IMG/VR virus record: IMGVR_UViG_3300011113_000072
Span: 1-22,857 of that record
Reading direction: 5' to 3' (one strand)
Source of the DNA: a virus
Length of the DNA stretch: 22,857 nucleotides
Below the pieces are notes generated by a model, which had not been told where the DNA came from, ran no database searches, and worked only from the letters and a program-made list of their open reading frames with translations. A program made the translations under genes and the position numbers. Shown here one piece after another: positions 1-6,539 of this stretch; within the stretch, counting starts at the first letter, position 1; every line of letters begins with the position of its first letter.

Positions 1-261
1 AAGCTGCCAAAGCTACCAATTAAAGACGCATTGATTGGTGCAGGCATTGGCGCTATTGCGGGTAGTGGTGGCGGCTCTAGTAGCGGTGGTAGCAGCACCT
101 ATACTCGCAGCAACAACCCCGTAGTAGACTATCGCCCTGTTGACGGTCAAATGGAAGAACTATTCATTAACAATCGACCAACAGGTAAGAAAAAGAAGAA
201 ATACGCAGTTGGTGGTGACGTCAATCTTGACGCCTACGACTTCTTCGCTCAGCGTGACTAA
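1..261 (+). CDS. C-terminal part of an unidentified phage protein
   Basis: The reading frame is open from base 1 and ends at TAA 259-261, so only the last 86 residues are present and the true start is upstream. The visible part has a Gly/Ala/Ser-rich stretch (GAGIGAIAGSGGGSSSGG), then a neutral segment, then a lysine run followed by YAVGGDV, and an acidic-aromatic tail ending in FFAQRD. The lysine-plus-AVGG motif recurs as HMAVGGF in the ejection protein at 14857, which suggests a virion protein. The position just before scaffold would fit the end of a portal or a small protein following it, but no domain supports either. The function is not recognised. Confidence 0.75.
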   Translation, partial: KLPKLPIKDALIGAGIGAIAGSGGGSSSGGSSTYTRSNNPVVDYRPVDGQMEELFINNRPTGKKKKKYAVGGDVNLDAYDFFAQRD

Positions 262-272
262 TCTGGTATACT
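244..272 (+). promoter_or_regulatory. Candidate sigma70-type extended -10 promoter before the scaffold gene
   Basis: TGG followed by TATACT (264-272) matches the extended -10 form TGnTATAAT with one mismatch in the hexamer. The -35 position at 17-base spacing (244-249, TTCGCT) is poor, which is tolerated by extended -10 promoters. It overlaps the end of the preceding gene and sits about 80 bases before the scaffold start. Two small inverted repeats lie between (274-278 with 288-292, and CCTGC 311-315 with GCAGG 319-323); neither has a T-run. Inference from consensus only. Confidence 0.35.
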
Positions 273-353
273 AACGCTCGCTGAGTAAGCGTAACAGGCT
301 ACCTATTTCCCCTGCGCCGCAGGCCACTGATAGCCCCAACAATAGGAAATGAA

Positions 354-1187
354 ATGATTGCTGTACCTGAACAAGTTAAAGTTGCTTCGTTTATGAAGAA
401 GCGTGACACTCAAGCTGAGCGGATTAAAGAAACCGAAGCTGAACTGGCTGCACTCGAAGCTCCACAAGAGCCCGTTGAAGCTGAGCCTGAGAATAAAGAA
501 GAAGCCACGTTTAAGAAGCGTTATGGTGATTTGCGTCGTCATTCGCAGAAGCGTGAGAGCGAATTCCAAGCTCAGATTGACGAGCTTCGTTCACAGCTTG
601 ACAACATGACTCGTAAGGAGATTAAACTCCCTAAGAGTGAAGAAGAAGTTGCAGAATGGTGCAACAACTATCCAGACGTCGCCAAGATTGTCGAAACCAT
701 CGCTATGAAGAAGGCTCGTGAGATTGGTGCTGACATGGAAAGTCGGTTGAAGAAAGTTGACGAACGTGAAGCGCTAACTCGTGCCGAACGTGCTGAAGTG
801 GAATTGATGAAGGTGCATCCAGACTTCGCCACCATTCGTGATAGCGACGACTTCCACGATTGGGTTGAAGACCAACCTAAGTGGGTTCAGGACGCGCTGT
901 ACGACAACGACAATGATGCTCGCGCTGCAGCACGCGCTGTAGATTTGTACAAAGCGGACAAAGGAATCACTGGTAAGACTAAACCTAAAGTCGATGATCG
1001 TAGCGCCGCATCGGCTGTTAACGTCAAGAGTGGTCGGTCACAACCTGCTGTTGAAACTTCAGGGATGCTTAGCGAAAGTGCCGTCAAGCGAATGAGCGAT
1101 AAAGAATATGAGGCAAATGAAGAAGCCATCATGAACGCAATGCGTACTGGTAAGTTTATTTACGACCTAAGCGGTAACGCTCGATAA
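354..1187 (+). CDS. Capsid scaffolding protein
   Basis: This 277-residue, strongly charged, mostly helical protein would chaperone coat assembly into the procapsid and then leave or be degraded. Residues about 15-50 are acidic with EAE/EPE clusters and about 50-90 look like coiled coil. A middle segment carries the pattern seen in podovirus scaffolds: a 'HPDF' turn, an F-x-x-W-V-E-D-Q-P stretch, then 'ALYDN' and 'DLYKADKG'. The C-terminal 35 residues form a charged helix (LSESAVKRMSDKEYEANE), like the coat-binding helix of scaffolds. The start ATG has AGGAAA seven bases upstream. The major capsid gene follows after a 342-base leader, the usual order. Identification rests on composition, pattern and position. 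Confidence 0.85.
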   Translation: MIAVPEQVKVASFMKKRDTQAERIKETEAELAALEAPQEPVEAEPENKEEATFKKRYGDLRRHSQKRESEFQAQIDELRSQLDNMTRKEIKLPKSEEEVAEWCNNYPDVAKIVETIAMKKAREIGADMESRLKKVDEREALTRAERAEVELMKVHPDFATIRDSDDFHDWVEDQPKWVQDALYDNDNDARAAARAVDLYKADKGITGKTKPKVDDRSAASAVNVKSGRSQPAVETSGMLSESAVKRMSDKEYEANEEAIMNAMRTGKFIYDLSGNAR

Positions 1188-1301
1188 ACCCTCAGTAGGT
1201 TAAGCGTCGGGAGACGTCGGATTGGGACTACTCGGTCGCCTACAACTTGTGTCAAAACCATGTCGGGATGATATTGTTTTCGATGCTTATTAAAATAATG
1301 C

Positions 1302-1331
1302 TTGACAAATGAATTGTTGCATGTGTACAAC
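1302..1331 (+). promoter_or_regulatory. Candidate sigma70 promoter for the major capsid gene
   Basis: TTGACA (1302-1307) is a perfect -35 hexamer. Eighteen bases later TACAAC (1326-1331) matches 4 of 6 positions of TATAAT. A TTATT-aa-AATAA inverted repeat lies directly upstream and could be an operator or simply AT-rich promoter DNA. The predicted transcript would start near 1338 and give a leader of about 190 bases. The -10 is weak, so the call is tentative. Confidence 0.4.
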
Positions 1332-1427
1332 GATGTTGTTGACCTGCATAGTTTGTTAGCTACTTACGATGCAGTGTCTTATTTGTATCGTGTAGCAATA
1401 GTCTTACAGAAACCTGTAACGCTAGCC

Positions 1428-1478
1428 GATTGTCTTGAACGTATTCTAGAGCGTTGACGACAATCCACCTAGATTGTG
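1428..1478 (+). promoter_or_regulatory. Competing hairpins in the capsid gene leader
   Basis: GATTGTC (1428-1434) pairs perfectly with GACAATC (1459-1465). Inside it AACG (1438-1441) pairs with CGTT (1452-1455) after a symmetric 3x3 internal loop. The same right arm can instead pair with GATTGT (1472-1477) over a six-base loop. The two structures exclude each other, as in attenuators or switching leaders. They lie about 50 bases before the capsid start codon. The pairing is read directly; the regulatory role is inference, and an RNase processing or mRNA-stability site is equally possible. Confidence 0.45.
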
Positions 1479-1529
1479 CCAGCCCTGATTGACAGTGAAA
1501 CGATTTAGTTTTTTCATTAAGGAAATGAA

Positions 1530-2609
1530 ATGGCTTTTCAAACTGTACCGGGCTATGGTAGTTTGCCCACTGGGGCATTCAGCCCTGTCATCTACTCGAA
1601 GAAGGTTCAACTTGCCTTCCGTAAATCGTCGGTAGCTCAAGCTATCGCTAACACCGATTATCTCGGTGAAATTAGTTCGTTTGGCGACACTGTTCGTATC
1701 ATCAAAGAACCTGAAGTGACTGTCCGTAGCTATGCTCGCGGCACTCAAGTTCAAGCTCAAGACCTGCAAGACGAAGACTTTAGCCTTGTTGTTGATAAGG
1801 CCAACTATTTCGCATTTAAGTTGGATGACATTGAAGCCGCTCACAGTCATGTGAACTGGATGCAGATGGCAACTGACCGTGCTGGTTATCGCCTCAAAGA
1901 CCAGTTTGATGCCGAAGTGCTGGCTTACGTTTCGGGCTATAAGCAGTCTGCCACGTTCCAAGCTGGTGATCCGGGTTCGTTGGTTAACGACCAAATCGCA
2001 GGTAGCCGCGCTGTAGTCACTGCAGGCACTGACGAACTGTTGACCGCAATGAAGCTCATCAAGGGTAACTTCTCGCAGATTACCACCGCTTCGGCTGGTG
2101 ACCATTCTGTGCCGTTGTCCCCGCGTCTCGGCGGCCTCACCGTGCTGCCTAACGACCGTGTGTCGCCTCTGCAAGCAATTGCTCGTATGAGCCGTCAGCT
2201 TGACCTGCAGAACGTCGATAGCGATGGTCGCTGGCTGGTGGTTGATCCAATCTTCATCGAAATGTTGAAGGATGACGATAGCCGCTTGCTCAACTCTGAC
2301 TTTGGTGGTAGTGGTTTGACGAATGGCTTGGTTGTTAACAATCTGCACGGCTTCCGTGTTTATGTCTCTAACAACTTGCCTCGCGTCGGTACTGGTCCTG
2401 CCACTGCGGGTGTCGCCAACCAGAACGCCAACTTCGGTGTTATTGTTGCGGGTCATGATAGCGCTGCTTGTGCTGCCGAACAGATTAACAAAACCGAAAC
2501 CTACCGTGACCCGGAAAGTTTCGCTGACATCTGTCGTGGTATGCATCTGTACGGTCGTAAAATCCTCCGTCCTGAAGCGCTGGTCAGCCTGAAATACAAC
2601 GTCGCCTAA
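1530..2609 (+). CDS. Major capsid protein (HK97 fold, P22 coat-like)
   Basis: The 359-residue product is the likely coat subunit forming the icosahedral shell. The N-terminal region (about residues 20-75) has the typical pattern of this coat group: 'IYSKKVQLAFRKSSVAQ', a 'GDTVRI' strand and 'ARGTQVQAQD'. A middle stretch reads KLDDIEAAHSHVNWM, and the C-terminal part (about 285-355) has 'GVIVAGHDSAACAAEQINKT', an aromatic/acidic turn and 'GRKILRPEAL', as in P22-coat-like proteins. Length is normal for podovirus coats. The start has AAGGAAAT upstream, almost identical to the scaffold start region. A terminator-like hairpin follows directly, consistent with raised expression of this gene. No target-protein fusion or truncation is seen. 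Confidence 0.9.
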   Translation: MAFQTVPGYGSLPTGAFSPVIYSKKVQLAFRKSSVAQAIANTDYLGEISSFGDTVRIIKEPEVTVRSYARGTQVQAQDLQDEDFSLVVDKANYFAFKLDDIEAAHSHVNWMQMATDRAGYRLKDQFDAEVLAYVSGYKQSATFQAGDPGSLVNDQIAGSRAVVTAGTDELLTAMKLIKGNFSQITTASAGDHSVPLSPRLGGLTVLPNDRVSPLQAIARMSRQLDLQNVDSDGRWLVVDPIFIEMLKDDDSRLLNSDFGGSGLTNGLVVNNLHGFRVYVSNNLPRVGTGPATAGVANQNANFGVIVAGHDSAACAAEQINKTETYRDPESFADICRGMHLYGRKILRPEALVSLKYNVA

Positions 2610-2617
2610 TAGGCAAT

Positions 2618-2644
2618 GGGGGAGCCTACAAAGCTCTCCCCTTT
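2618..2644 (+). terminator. Terminator-like hairpin after the capsid gene
   Basis: GGGGGAGC (2618-2625) pairs with GCTCTCCCC (2633-2641) with one bulged base and a seven-base loop, followed by only TTT. The stem is GC-rich and sits directly behind the capsid stop codon. The next gene's ribosome site AAAAGGAA follows at once, so it may act as a partial terminator or an mRNA 3'-end stabiliser. Confidence 0.6.
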
Positions 2645-2657
2645 AAAAGGAATATAA

Positions 2658-3065
2658 ATGTCTAAGCAAACTCCAACTCCCTTTCCGAAGGTGATCGTTG
2701 TCGAACGCGATGTGTCGCTTGCAGCTACTTCCGGCACCACTGTCGGCATCAGCGTGCCAGCTAACACTGTCGTTCTGGCAGCGGGCTTCGAGAACTACAC
2801 CGTGGTGCCTAACATTACCACGTACACGATGAACGTCACTGATGGCACCACGACGTTCGCGTCTGCCCTCAACTACAACAACACTGCTGCTCGCACTGTT
2901 CGCGGTGGCTTCACTGGTGGTATTGTTCCTATTAACGACACGCTTGATGTTGTCACCACGATTACCGGCTCCCCCGGTGTCATCGCTGGTCGCATTTGGG
3001 CATTGATCGTTGATATTAGCGACCAAGACCGCTTCCCTGGTGCTGCTCGTCGAGACGCAATCTAA
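2658..3065 (+). CDS. Small virion protein, putative capsid decoration protein
   Basis: This is a 135-residue, beta-rich, Thr/Val/Ala-rich protein with no signal peptide or membrane segment. It begins with a short polar arm (MSKQTPTPFPK) and then alternates short hydrophobic strands (VIVVERDVSLAA, TTVGISVPANTVVLAAGF) and Gly/Asn turns, ending in a charged tail (DQDRFPGAARRDAI). Position between the coat gene and a strong terminator suggests a capsid accessory or decoration protein, as in many phages; no specific family motif was recognised. The ribosome site AAAAGGAA precedes the ATG. A head-fibre or vertex protein is an alternative. Confidence 0.6.
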   Translation: MSKQTPTPFPKVIVVERDVSLAATSGTTVGISVPANTVVLAAGFENYTVVPNITTYTMNVTDGTTTFASALNYNNTAARTVRGGFTGGIVPINDTLDVVTTITGSPGVIAGRIWALIVDISDQDRFPGAARRDAI

Positions 3066-3085
3066 CACGTTTAGTTGTGTATAAC

Positions 3086-3122
3086 GGGGACGCTGCTGTA
3101 ATGGTGGCGTCCTTTTCTTTTT
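3086..3122 (+). terminator. Rho-independent terminator closing the capsid module
   Basis: GGACGC (3088-3093) pairs exactly with GCGTCC (3107-3112), extendable outward by two G-U pairs, followed by TTTTCTTTTT. The hairpin with U-tract is a classic intrinsic terminator. It marks the boundary between the capsid module and the GC-rich cassette. Confidence 0.85.
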
Positions 3123-3139
3123 ATTAAAGACAATATATT

Positions 3140-3553
3140 ATGCCAACCTCATTTTCCGCAGCAGTCCGCAACGCCCGCCTGAACGCCCTAGTCACCCAAG
3201 CCGGGAGCGGCGCCATCCTGCGCGCCTACAACGGCACCAAGCCGGCCAGCCTGGGCGCTGTGACTTCGCAGACCCTCATGGCTTCGCTGACCTTTGGCAC
3301 TGATGTCACGGCGGCCAACGGCGGCGTGGCCGGTGGCGTCACGGGTGGCGTCTTGACCTTCGGCGGCTTCACGCAGAGCAACGGATCGCACGTTGCTGGC
3401 ACGCCGACCTGGGTGCGTCTCGTCACCAGCGGCGGCACGATCATTTGCGACATTGATGTTGGCGCAGGCTCTACCAACATCCAATGGCCCAGCGCCATCG
3501 TGACGGCGCAGAACATCACCGGCAGCTTGACCATCACTGACGGCAACGCCTGA
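3140..3553 (+). CDS. Small phage structural protein of the 'RNARLNAL' type
   Basis: The product is 137 residues. The N-terminus SFSAAVRNARLNALVTQAG followed by 'ILRAYNGTKPA' matches a widespread phage family I recognise from fibre or tail regions of proteobacterial phages, usually annotated as hypothetical. After it come 'LMASLTFGTDV', Gly/Val-rich strands, 'GTPTWVRLVTSGGTII' and a C-terminal 'ITGSLTITDG' strand, consistent with a small beta-sandwich. The start has no clear ribosome site. This gene opens the GC-rich cassette: the 60 bases 3181-3240 hold 41 G/C, against 24 of 60 at 9661-9720. Role in the virion is unknown; attachment of neighbouring adhesins is one possibility. Confidence 0.75.
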   Translation: MPTSFSAAVRNARLNALVTQAGSGAILRAYNGTKPASLGAVTSQTLMASLTFGTDVTAANGGVAGGVTGGVLTFGGFTQSNGSHVAGTPTWVRLVTSGGTIICDIDVGAGSTNIQWPSAIVTAQNITGSLTITDGNA

Positions 3554-3555
3554 GC

Positions 3556-4698
3556 ATGGCCGCACCGCACACGCGCAGCTACTACGCGAGCAACCCCCCG
3601 ACGATGCTGGCTGGGCGCTTTGGGGGCGGTTTTGCGGGTGCTGTCCAGCTTGCCAATGCTTCGCCTGTTGGGAGCTTTGATGGGCCTATCTCTCCTACGT
3701 GGTGGCAGGCTTTATCAGTTGGAACCTGGGGCGAGATTGCCAGCACGGCAAACCCCGGCGCCGGCCTGAACATGAACGCCTTTTGCGACATGACCTTGCG
3801 CCCAAGCGATGCAAGCATCATTGCCGTTGCATCGGGCGGGCATGACAACGGCAGCAGTAACGGTGCGGCGAGCATCCGACTCAGCGACAACGCCCCTACT
3901 TGGACAGTTCGCAAAACATCGACCTGGAACGGGGTAGAAGAGGACGTTCTCTACTACGCGGACGGCCGCCCTTGCAGTCGTCACACCTACCACCACACGC
4001 ACTACATCGCGGGGCTTGATGCGGTGCTGCTGGCAGGTTGCCGTTTTGGCTGGAGAAACGGCACGCCAACAGGCCCTGGAATGGATTTGTTTGGCCTTGC
4101 TGGCAACGACTATCTTGCGCGCTTCACCTATCCAGACATTACGCCATGGCCTGCTGGCGGCTATGGAGTTGTGCAAGACGGAGCTGGTCATATTTGGACT
4201 ACCTCCGGGTATCGATTCCATGTAGGCACGCTCACTTGGTCTAAGCCCGGCAGCGGTTCACTCTTGCGGTATCCAGCGGTCTATGACTCGACACGAGATC
4301 GCATATTCGCCATGCAGTTCGACGATGGCGAAGGGTCTGGCGGCGCAGGGTTCCAAGCTCGGGAGTTGAACCCGAACACGGGCAACAGCGTCAGCATCAC
4401 GATCAATGCCAGTGCTACATACACGCAGTTTCTGGCTGACGCCCCGCAGTATGCGGCGATGGCCTTTAACCCATTGGACGGCAAGTATTACTTCCTGCAC
4501 CCGGGACGCATGGGAACTTTCTATGTCGTGACCCCGAACGGCGGGACGGCGTGGGATATGGCGACCTACACGCCATCCGGCACAGCGCCAGTCAGCAGCG
4601 GACAACTGTGTAAGCGCCTGATCTGGGTCGATTCGCTCAAGGGCTTTGTGGTGCAAAACAATCACACACAGAACCTTCGTTTCTTGAGGATGGCGTAA
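3556..4698 (+). CDS. Kelch-like beta-propeller virion protein, putative adhesin
   Basis: The 380-residue product has an N-terminal arm with an 18-residue repeat (residues 24-41, GGFAGAVQLANASPVGSF) shared with the next two genes. It then shows blade-like units: 'IIAVASGGHDNGSSN', 'DGRPCSRHTYHHTHYI' followed by 'DAVLLAGC', 'GYGVVQDGAGHIWTTSG', 'RYPAVYDSTRDRIFAMQ', 'AAMAFNPLDGKYYFLH' and a last 'RLIWVDSLKGFVVQNN' ending in 'LRFLRMA'. The P-x-S-R-H-x-Y-H-H turn and repeated Gly-Gly strands resemble Kelch/galactose-oxidase-type propellers found in phage and bacterial glycan-binding proteins. No copper-oxidase active site can be claimed. Its stop overlaps the next start (TAATG), so translation is probably coupled. 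An enzymatic role is possible but unsupported. Confidence 0.65.
   Translation: MAAPHTRSYYASNPPTMLAGRFGGGFAGAVQLANASPVGSFDGPISPTWWQALSVGTWGEIASTANPGAGLNMNAFCDMTLRPSDASIIAVASGGHDNGSSNGAASIRLSDNAPTWTVRKTSTWNGVEEDVLYYADGRPCSRHTYHHTHYIAGLDAVLLAGCRFGWRNGTPTGPGMDLFGLAGNDYLARFTYPDITPWPAGGYGVVQDGAGHIWTTSGYRFHVGTLTWSKPGSGSLLRYPAVYDSTRDRIFAMQFDDGEGSGGAGFQARELNPNTGNSVSITINASATYTQFLADAPQYAAMAFNPLDGKYYFLHPGRMGTFYVVTPNGGTAWDMATYTPSGTAPVSSGQLCKRLIWVDSLKGFVVQNNHTQNLRFLRMA
3625..3678 (+). repeat. Cassette repeat copy 1 (GxFxGAxxL...GSF)
   Basis: Encodes GGFAGAVQLANASPVGSF, residues 24-41 of the propeller protein. It is the most divergent of four copies in three adjacent genes, keeping G-x-F-x-G-A at the start, L at position 9 and GSF at the end. 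Confidence 0.65.
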
Positions 4699-5750
4699 TG
4701 AGTCTCTTGCTAAACGGTACTACCGGATACCTAACATTCTCCGACAAGATAATCAGCAGCCTTCCTGGCACATTGGTTATATTTACGTCTGCCAATTCCA
4801 CAGGCGCAGCTCAATTCTGGATTAGCCAGAGCCAAAGCACCGCAGATAGGCACATCTCATCTTGGTTAGACGCCAACGGAGTTGTTAAGTACGCAAACCA
4901 TCGAATCCCTGGCGGTGGCGATTCCGCATCTCGCAACGCTTCGCCCGATCCCGTTGCGTCGGAGCTGCGGTTGGCCGTTGCAGTTTTTGCATCTACAACA
5001 AGCCGCACAAGTTATTACGGTAGTAACACTGGCAGCTCTTCGACAAATTCAGTAACCGATGACATCTCAAACCATAACCGAGTAACACTTGGGGCGAGGC
5101 ATTACAACAACGCTTCGCCCGATTTTTTTACAAACGGGGAGATCGCCGAGGCGCACTTCTATAGCGTTGCGTTAACCACCACCGATATAGAGAACATCCG
5201 CACTGGCGCAGTATTGCCAGAAGCTATTTCAGGCTGGATTGATGGCTGGACCCTGCAGAACTTCAACGCTGGGGGCACCTACACCAGTATTGGCGGCTCC
5301 CGTACCCTGACAGCAGTGGGTGGGGTGAGTGCAGGCATTCGCTCACACCCTGTGACTCGCGTCACCCCCGGCGCATTTGCTGGCGCAATCACTCTCGGTG
5401 ACGTAACGCTTTCGGGATCGTTCCAAGGCGTAGCAGCGGGTGCATTCAGTGGTGCCATTGCTCTGGATGGCGTCACGATTTCCGGCAGCTTCGGCGCAGC
5501 CAGCGGCACCATCACCAGCGAGCCCCTGCGCACCAATAACGGCACGCTGCTTGCCAGCACCGCGCTGGCCTTTGTGTGCGTGTACGACGACACGACCGGC
5601 GCGCTCATCACGCGCAAAACCAGCGTGACCACCAACGGCTCCGGCGTGTTCACTGTCACCGACCCGGCGATCGTTGCGGGCGTCACCTACCGCATCGACT
5701 GGGAGACTGCCGCAGGCCATCGCCGCATGCCTAGAAAGCTCGCCGCATGA
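4698..5750 (+). CDS. LamG/concanavalin-like domain protein with linker repeats
   Basis: The 350-residue product starts with a LamG-like jelly roll (about residues 1-195). It begins 'LLLNGTTGYLTFSDK' and runs through strand patterns to 'RVTLGARHYNN', 'TNGEIAEAHFYSVALTTTDIENI' and 'ISGWIDGWTLQ', the typical end of phage LamG domains. Two 18-residue repeats follow (225-242 and 248-265), then a C-terminal beta domain (about 268-350, LRTNNGTLLASTALAFVCVY through GVFTVTDPAIVAGVTYRIDW) resembling small Ig/carboxypeptidase-regulatory-like sandwiches. LamG domains commonly bind glycans, so receptor contact is likely. GAGG lies before the ATG and the start overlaps the preceding stop. The LamG part is less GC-rich (27 of 60 bases at 4741-4800) than the C-terminal part (38 of 60 at 5581-5640), a sign of domain shuffling. 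Confidence 0.7.
   Translation: MSLLLNGTTGYLTFSDKIISSLPGTLVIFTSANSTGAAQFWISQSQSTADRHISSWLDANGVVKYANHRIPGGGDSASRNASPDPVASELRLAVAVFASTTSRTSYYGSNTGSSSTNSVTDDISNHNRVTLGARHYNNASPDFFTNGEIAEAHFYSVALTTTDIENIRTGAVLPEAISGWIDGWTLQNFNAGGTYTSIGGSRTLTAVGGVSAGIRSHPVTRVTPGAFAGAITLGDVTLSGSFQGVAAGAFSGAIALDGVTISGSFGAASGTITSEPLRTNNGTLLASTALAFVCVYDDTTGALITRKTSVTTNGSGVFTVTDPAIVAGVTYRIDWETAAGHRRMPRKLAA
5370..5423 (+). repeat. Cassette repeat copy 2
   Basis: Encodes GAFAGAITLGDVTLSGSF (residues 225-242 of the LamG protein). It is followed after 15 bases by copy 3, so the two form a tandem pair with a 69-base period. Confidence 0.85.
5439..5492 (+). repeat. Cassette repeat copy 3
   Basis: Encodes GAFSGAIALDGVTISGSF (residues 248-265 of the LamG protein). 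Bases 5434-5453 match 11267-11286 in the tail fibre gene at 19 of 20 positions. Confidence 0.85.
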
Positions 5751-6538
5751 GCTGGCTTTGCGACACCACCGAGCTAGTCCCTAGCGCGTGGTTGTCCTCG
5801 CGCTATGTGGGCCATGGCGTGCTGGCCGAGGACATCCCGAGCACTGGGCTGGATGGCCCGAGCGCGCTGTATGGCGCGGTTTCACTGCCGGGCGATAACG
5901 GCAAGGAAATCAGGGGTTACATCACCCGCTGGCCGGCTGCGCCATTGCTCATCGACGAGGACGGCGCCTTCACCTACTCGGGCTCGCCAGACTACTTCGA
6001 CTTCCTGCTTGATGTTGACGGCGTAGACAGCGCCGTTGACATTGGCTTCGGCCCTGGCATCAGCCGCATCTGGCTGGGAATGGAAGCAGGCGGCGCGTTC
6101 ATTGGTGCGGTGGCACTTGGCGCTGTGGTGGTGTCCGGCTCCTTCTCGGGCTCTTCACCATCCAGCCCCATCGCCCGCCCCACCAGCGATGTAAGCGCAG
6201 GCGGCTGGACACCCAGCAGCGGCACCGAGCTTTACCCCATGCTCGACGAGCTGACGCCCGACGATGGCGACTACATCGAGACCAGCACGGCCACCACCGG
6301 CACGCTGGGACTCTCTGCGCCAACCTACCCAGGCGGCCCCACGCAAGTCCTGCGCGTGCGGGCAGCAAGCGACGACGGCAGCACGCTGACCGTGCGGCTC
6401 AAGCAGGGCGCCACACTCATTGCCACGCGAACTCAGGTGCTCACTAGCACCATGACCACCTACACCTGGGCACTTGATGCGGGCGAAATTGCGCTCATCA
6501 CGGCTGGCCCTTTCAACATAGACACAGAAGTGAGCTGA
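5747..6538 (+). CDS. Beta-rich virion protein with cassette repeat and C-terminal beta-sandwich
   Basis: The 263-residue product starts with ATG overlapping the preceding stop (ATGA). The N-terminal domain (1-115) reads 'WLSSRYVGHGVLAEDIPS' and 'DGAFTYSGSPDYFDFLLDVDG', a pattern of small phage structural domains I cannot name. The 18-residue repeat GAFIGAVALGAVVVSGSF is at 116-133. After a Ser/Pro linker, residues about 145-263 form a second domain, 'SDVSAGGWTPSSGTELY', 'DELTPDDGDYIETS', 'VLRVRAASDDGSTLTVRLKQG'. This type recurs in phage tail and bacterial surface proteins and looks like a jelly-roll sandwich. It is strongly GC-rich (39 of 60 at 6181-6240). A glycan-binding role is inferred from context. 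Confidence 0.65.
   Translation: MSWLCDTTELVPSAWLSSRYVGHGVLAEDIPSTGLDGPSALYGAVSLPGDNGKEIRGYITRWPAAPLLIDEDGAFTYSGSPDYFDFLLDVDGVDSAVDIGFGPGISRIWLGMEAGGAFIGAVALGAVVVSGSFSGSSPSSPIARPTSDVSAGGWTPSSGTELYPMLDELTPDDGDYIETSTATTGTLGLSAPTYPGGPTQVLRVRAASDDGSTLTVRLKQGATLIATRTQVLTSTMTTYTWALDAGEIALITAGPFNIDTEVS
6092..6145 (+). repeat. Cassette repeat copy 4
   Basis: Encodes GAFIGAVALGAVVVSGSF (residues 116-133 of the protein starting at 5747). It sits between two domains, as copies 2 and 3 do, so the repeat behaves as a linker or docking unit. Confidence 0.85.
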
Positions 6539-6539
6539 T

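Larger units (their letters stand above)
1188..1529 (+). other. 342-base non-coding leader between scaffold and capsid genes
   Basis: This is the largest gene-free stretch in the window. No reading frame longer than about 14 codons with a ribosome site was seen on the + strand. It holds, in order: a possible branched stem closed by GTAGG (1195-1199) and CCTAC (1239-1243) around a CGTC-GGGA-GACG hairpin (1205-1216); an AT-rich inverted repeat TTATT-aa-AATAA; a TTGACA promoter candidate; a pair of competing hairpins (1428-1478); a TTTTTT run (1509-1514); and the ribosome site of the capsid gene. It probably acts as a transcription and translation control leader for the most abundant virion protein. 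Confidence 0.55.

Noticed and set aside
1276-1370. Short leader peptides in the capsid leader (8-14 codons)
   Set aside because: None has a ribosome site or a codon run typical of attenuator peptides.
1446-2546. 366-codon open frame on the minus strand across the capsid gene
   Set aside because: It is antisense to a confidently identified coat gene, has no ribosome site or recognisable domain, and its composition is what the coat gene's codon bias produces in the opposite frame.
3080-3085. TATAAC as a -10 box for the GC-rich cassette
   Set aside because: No -35 hexamer is found at 16-18 bases, and a strong terminator follows directly downstream.
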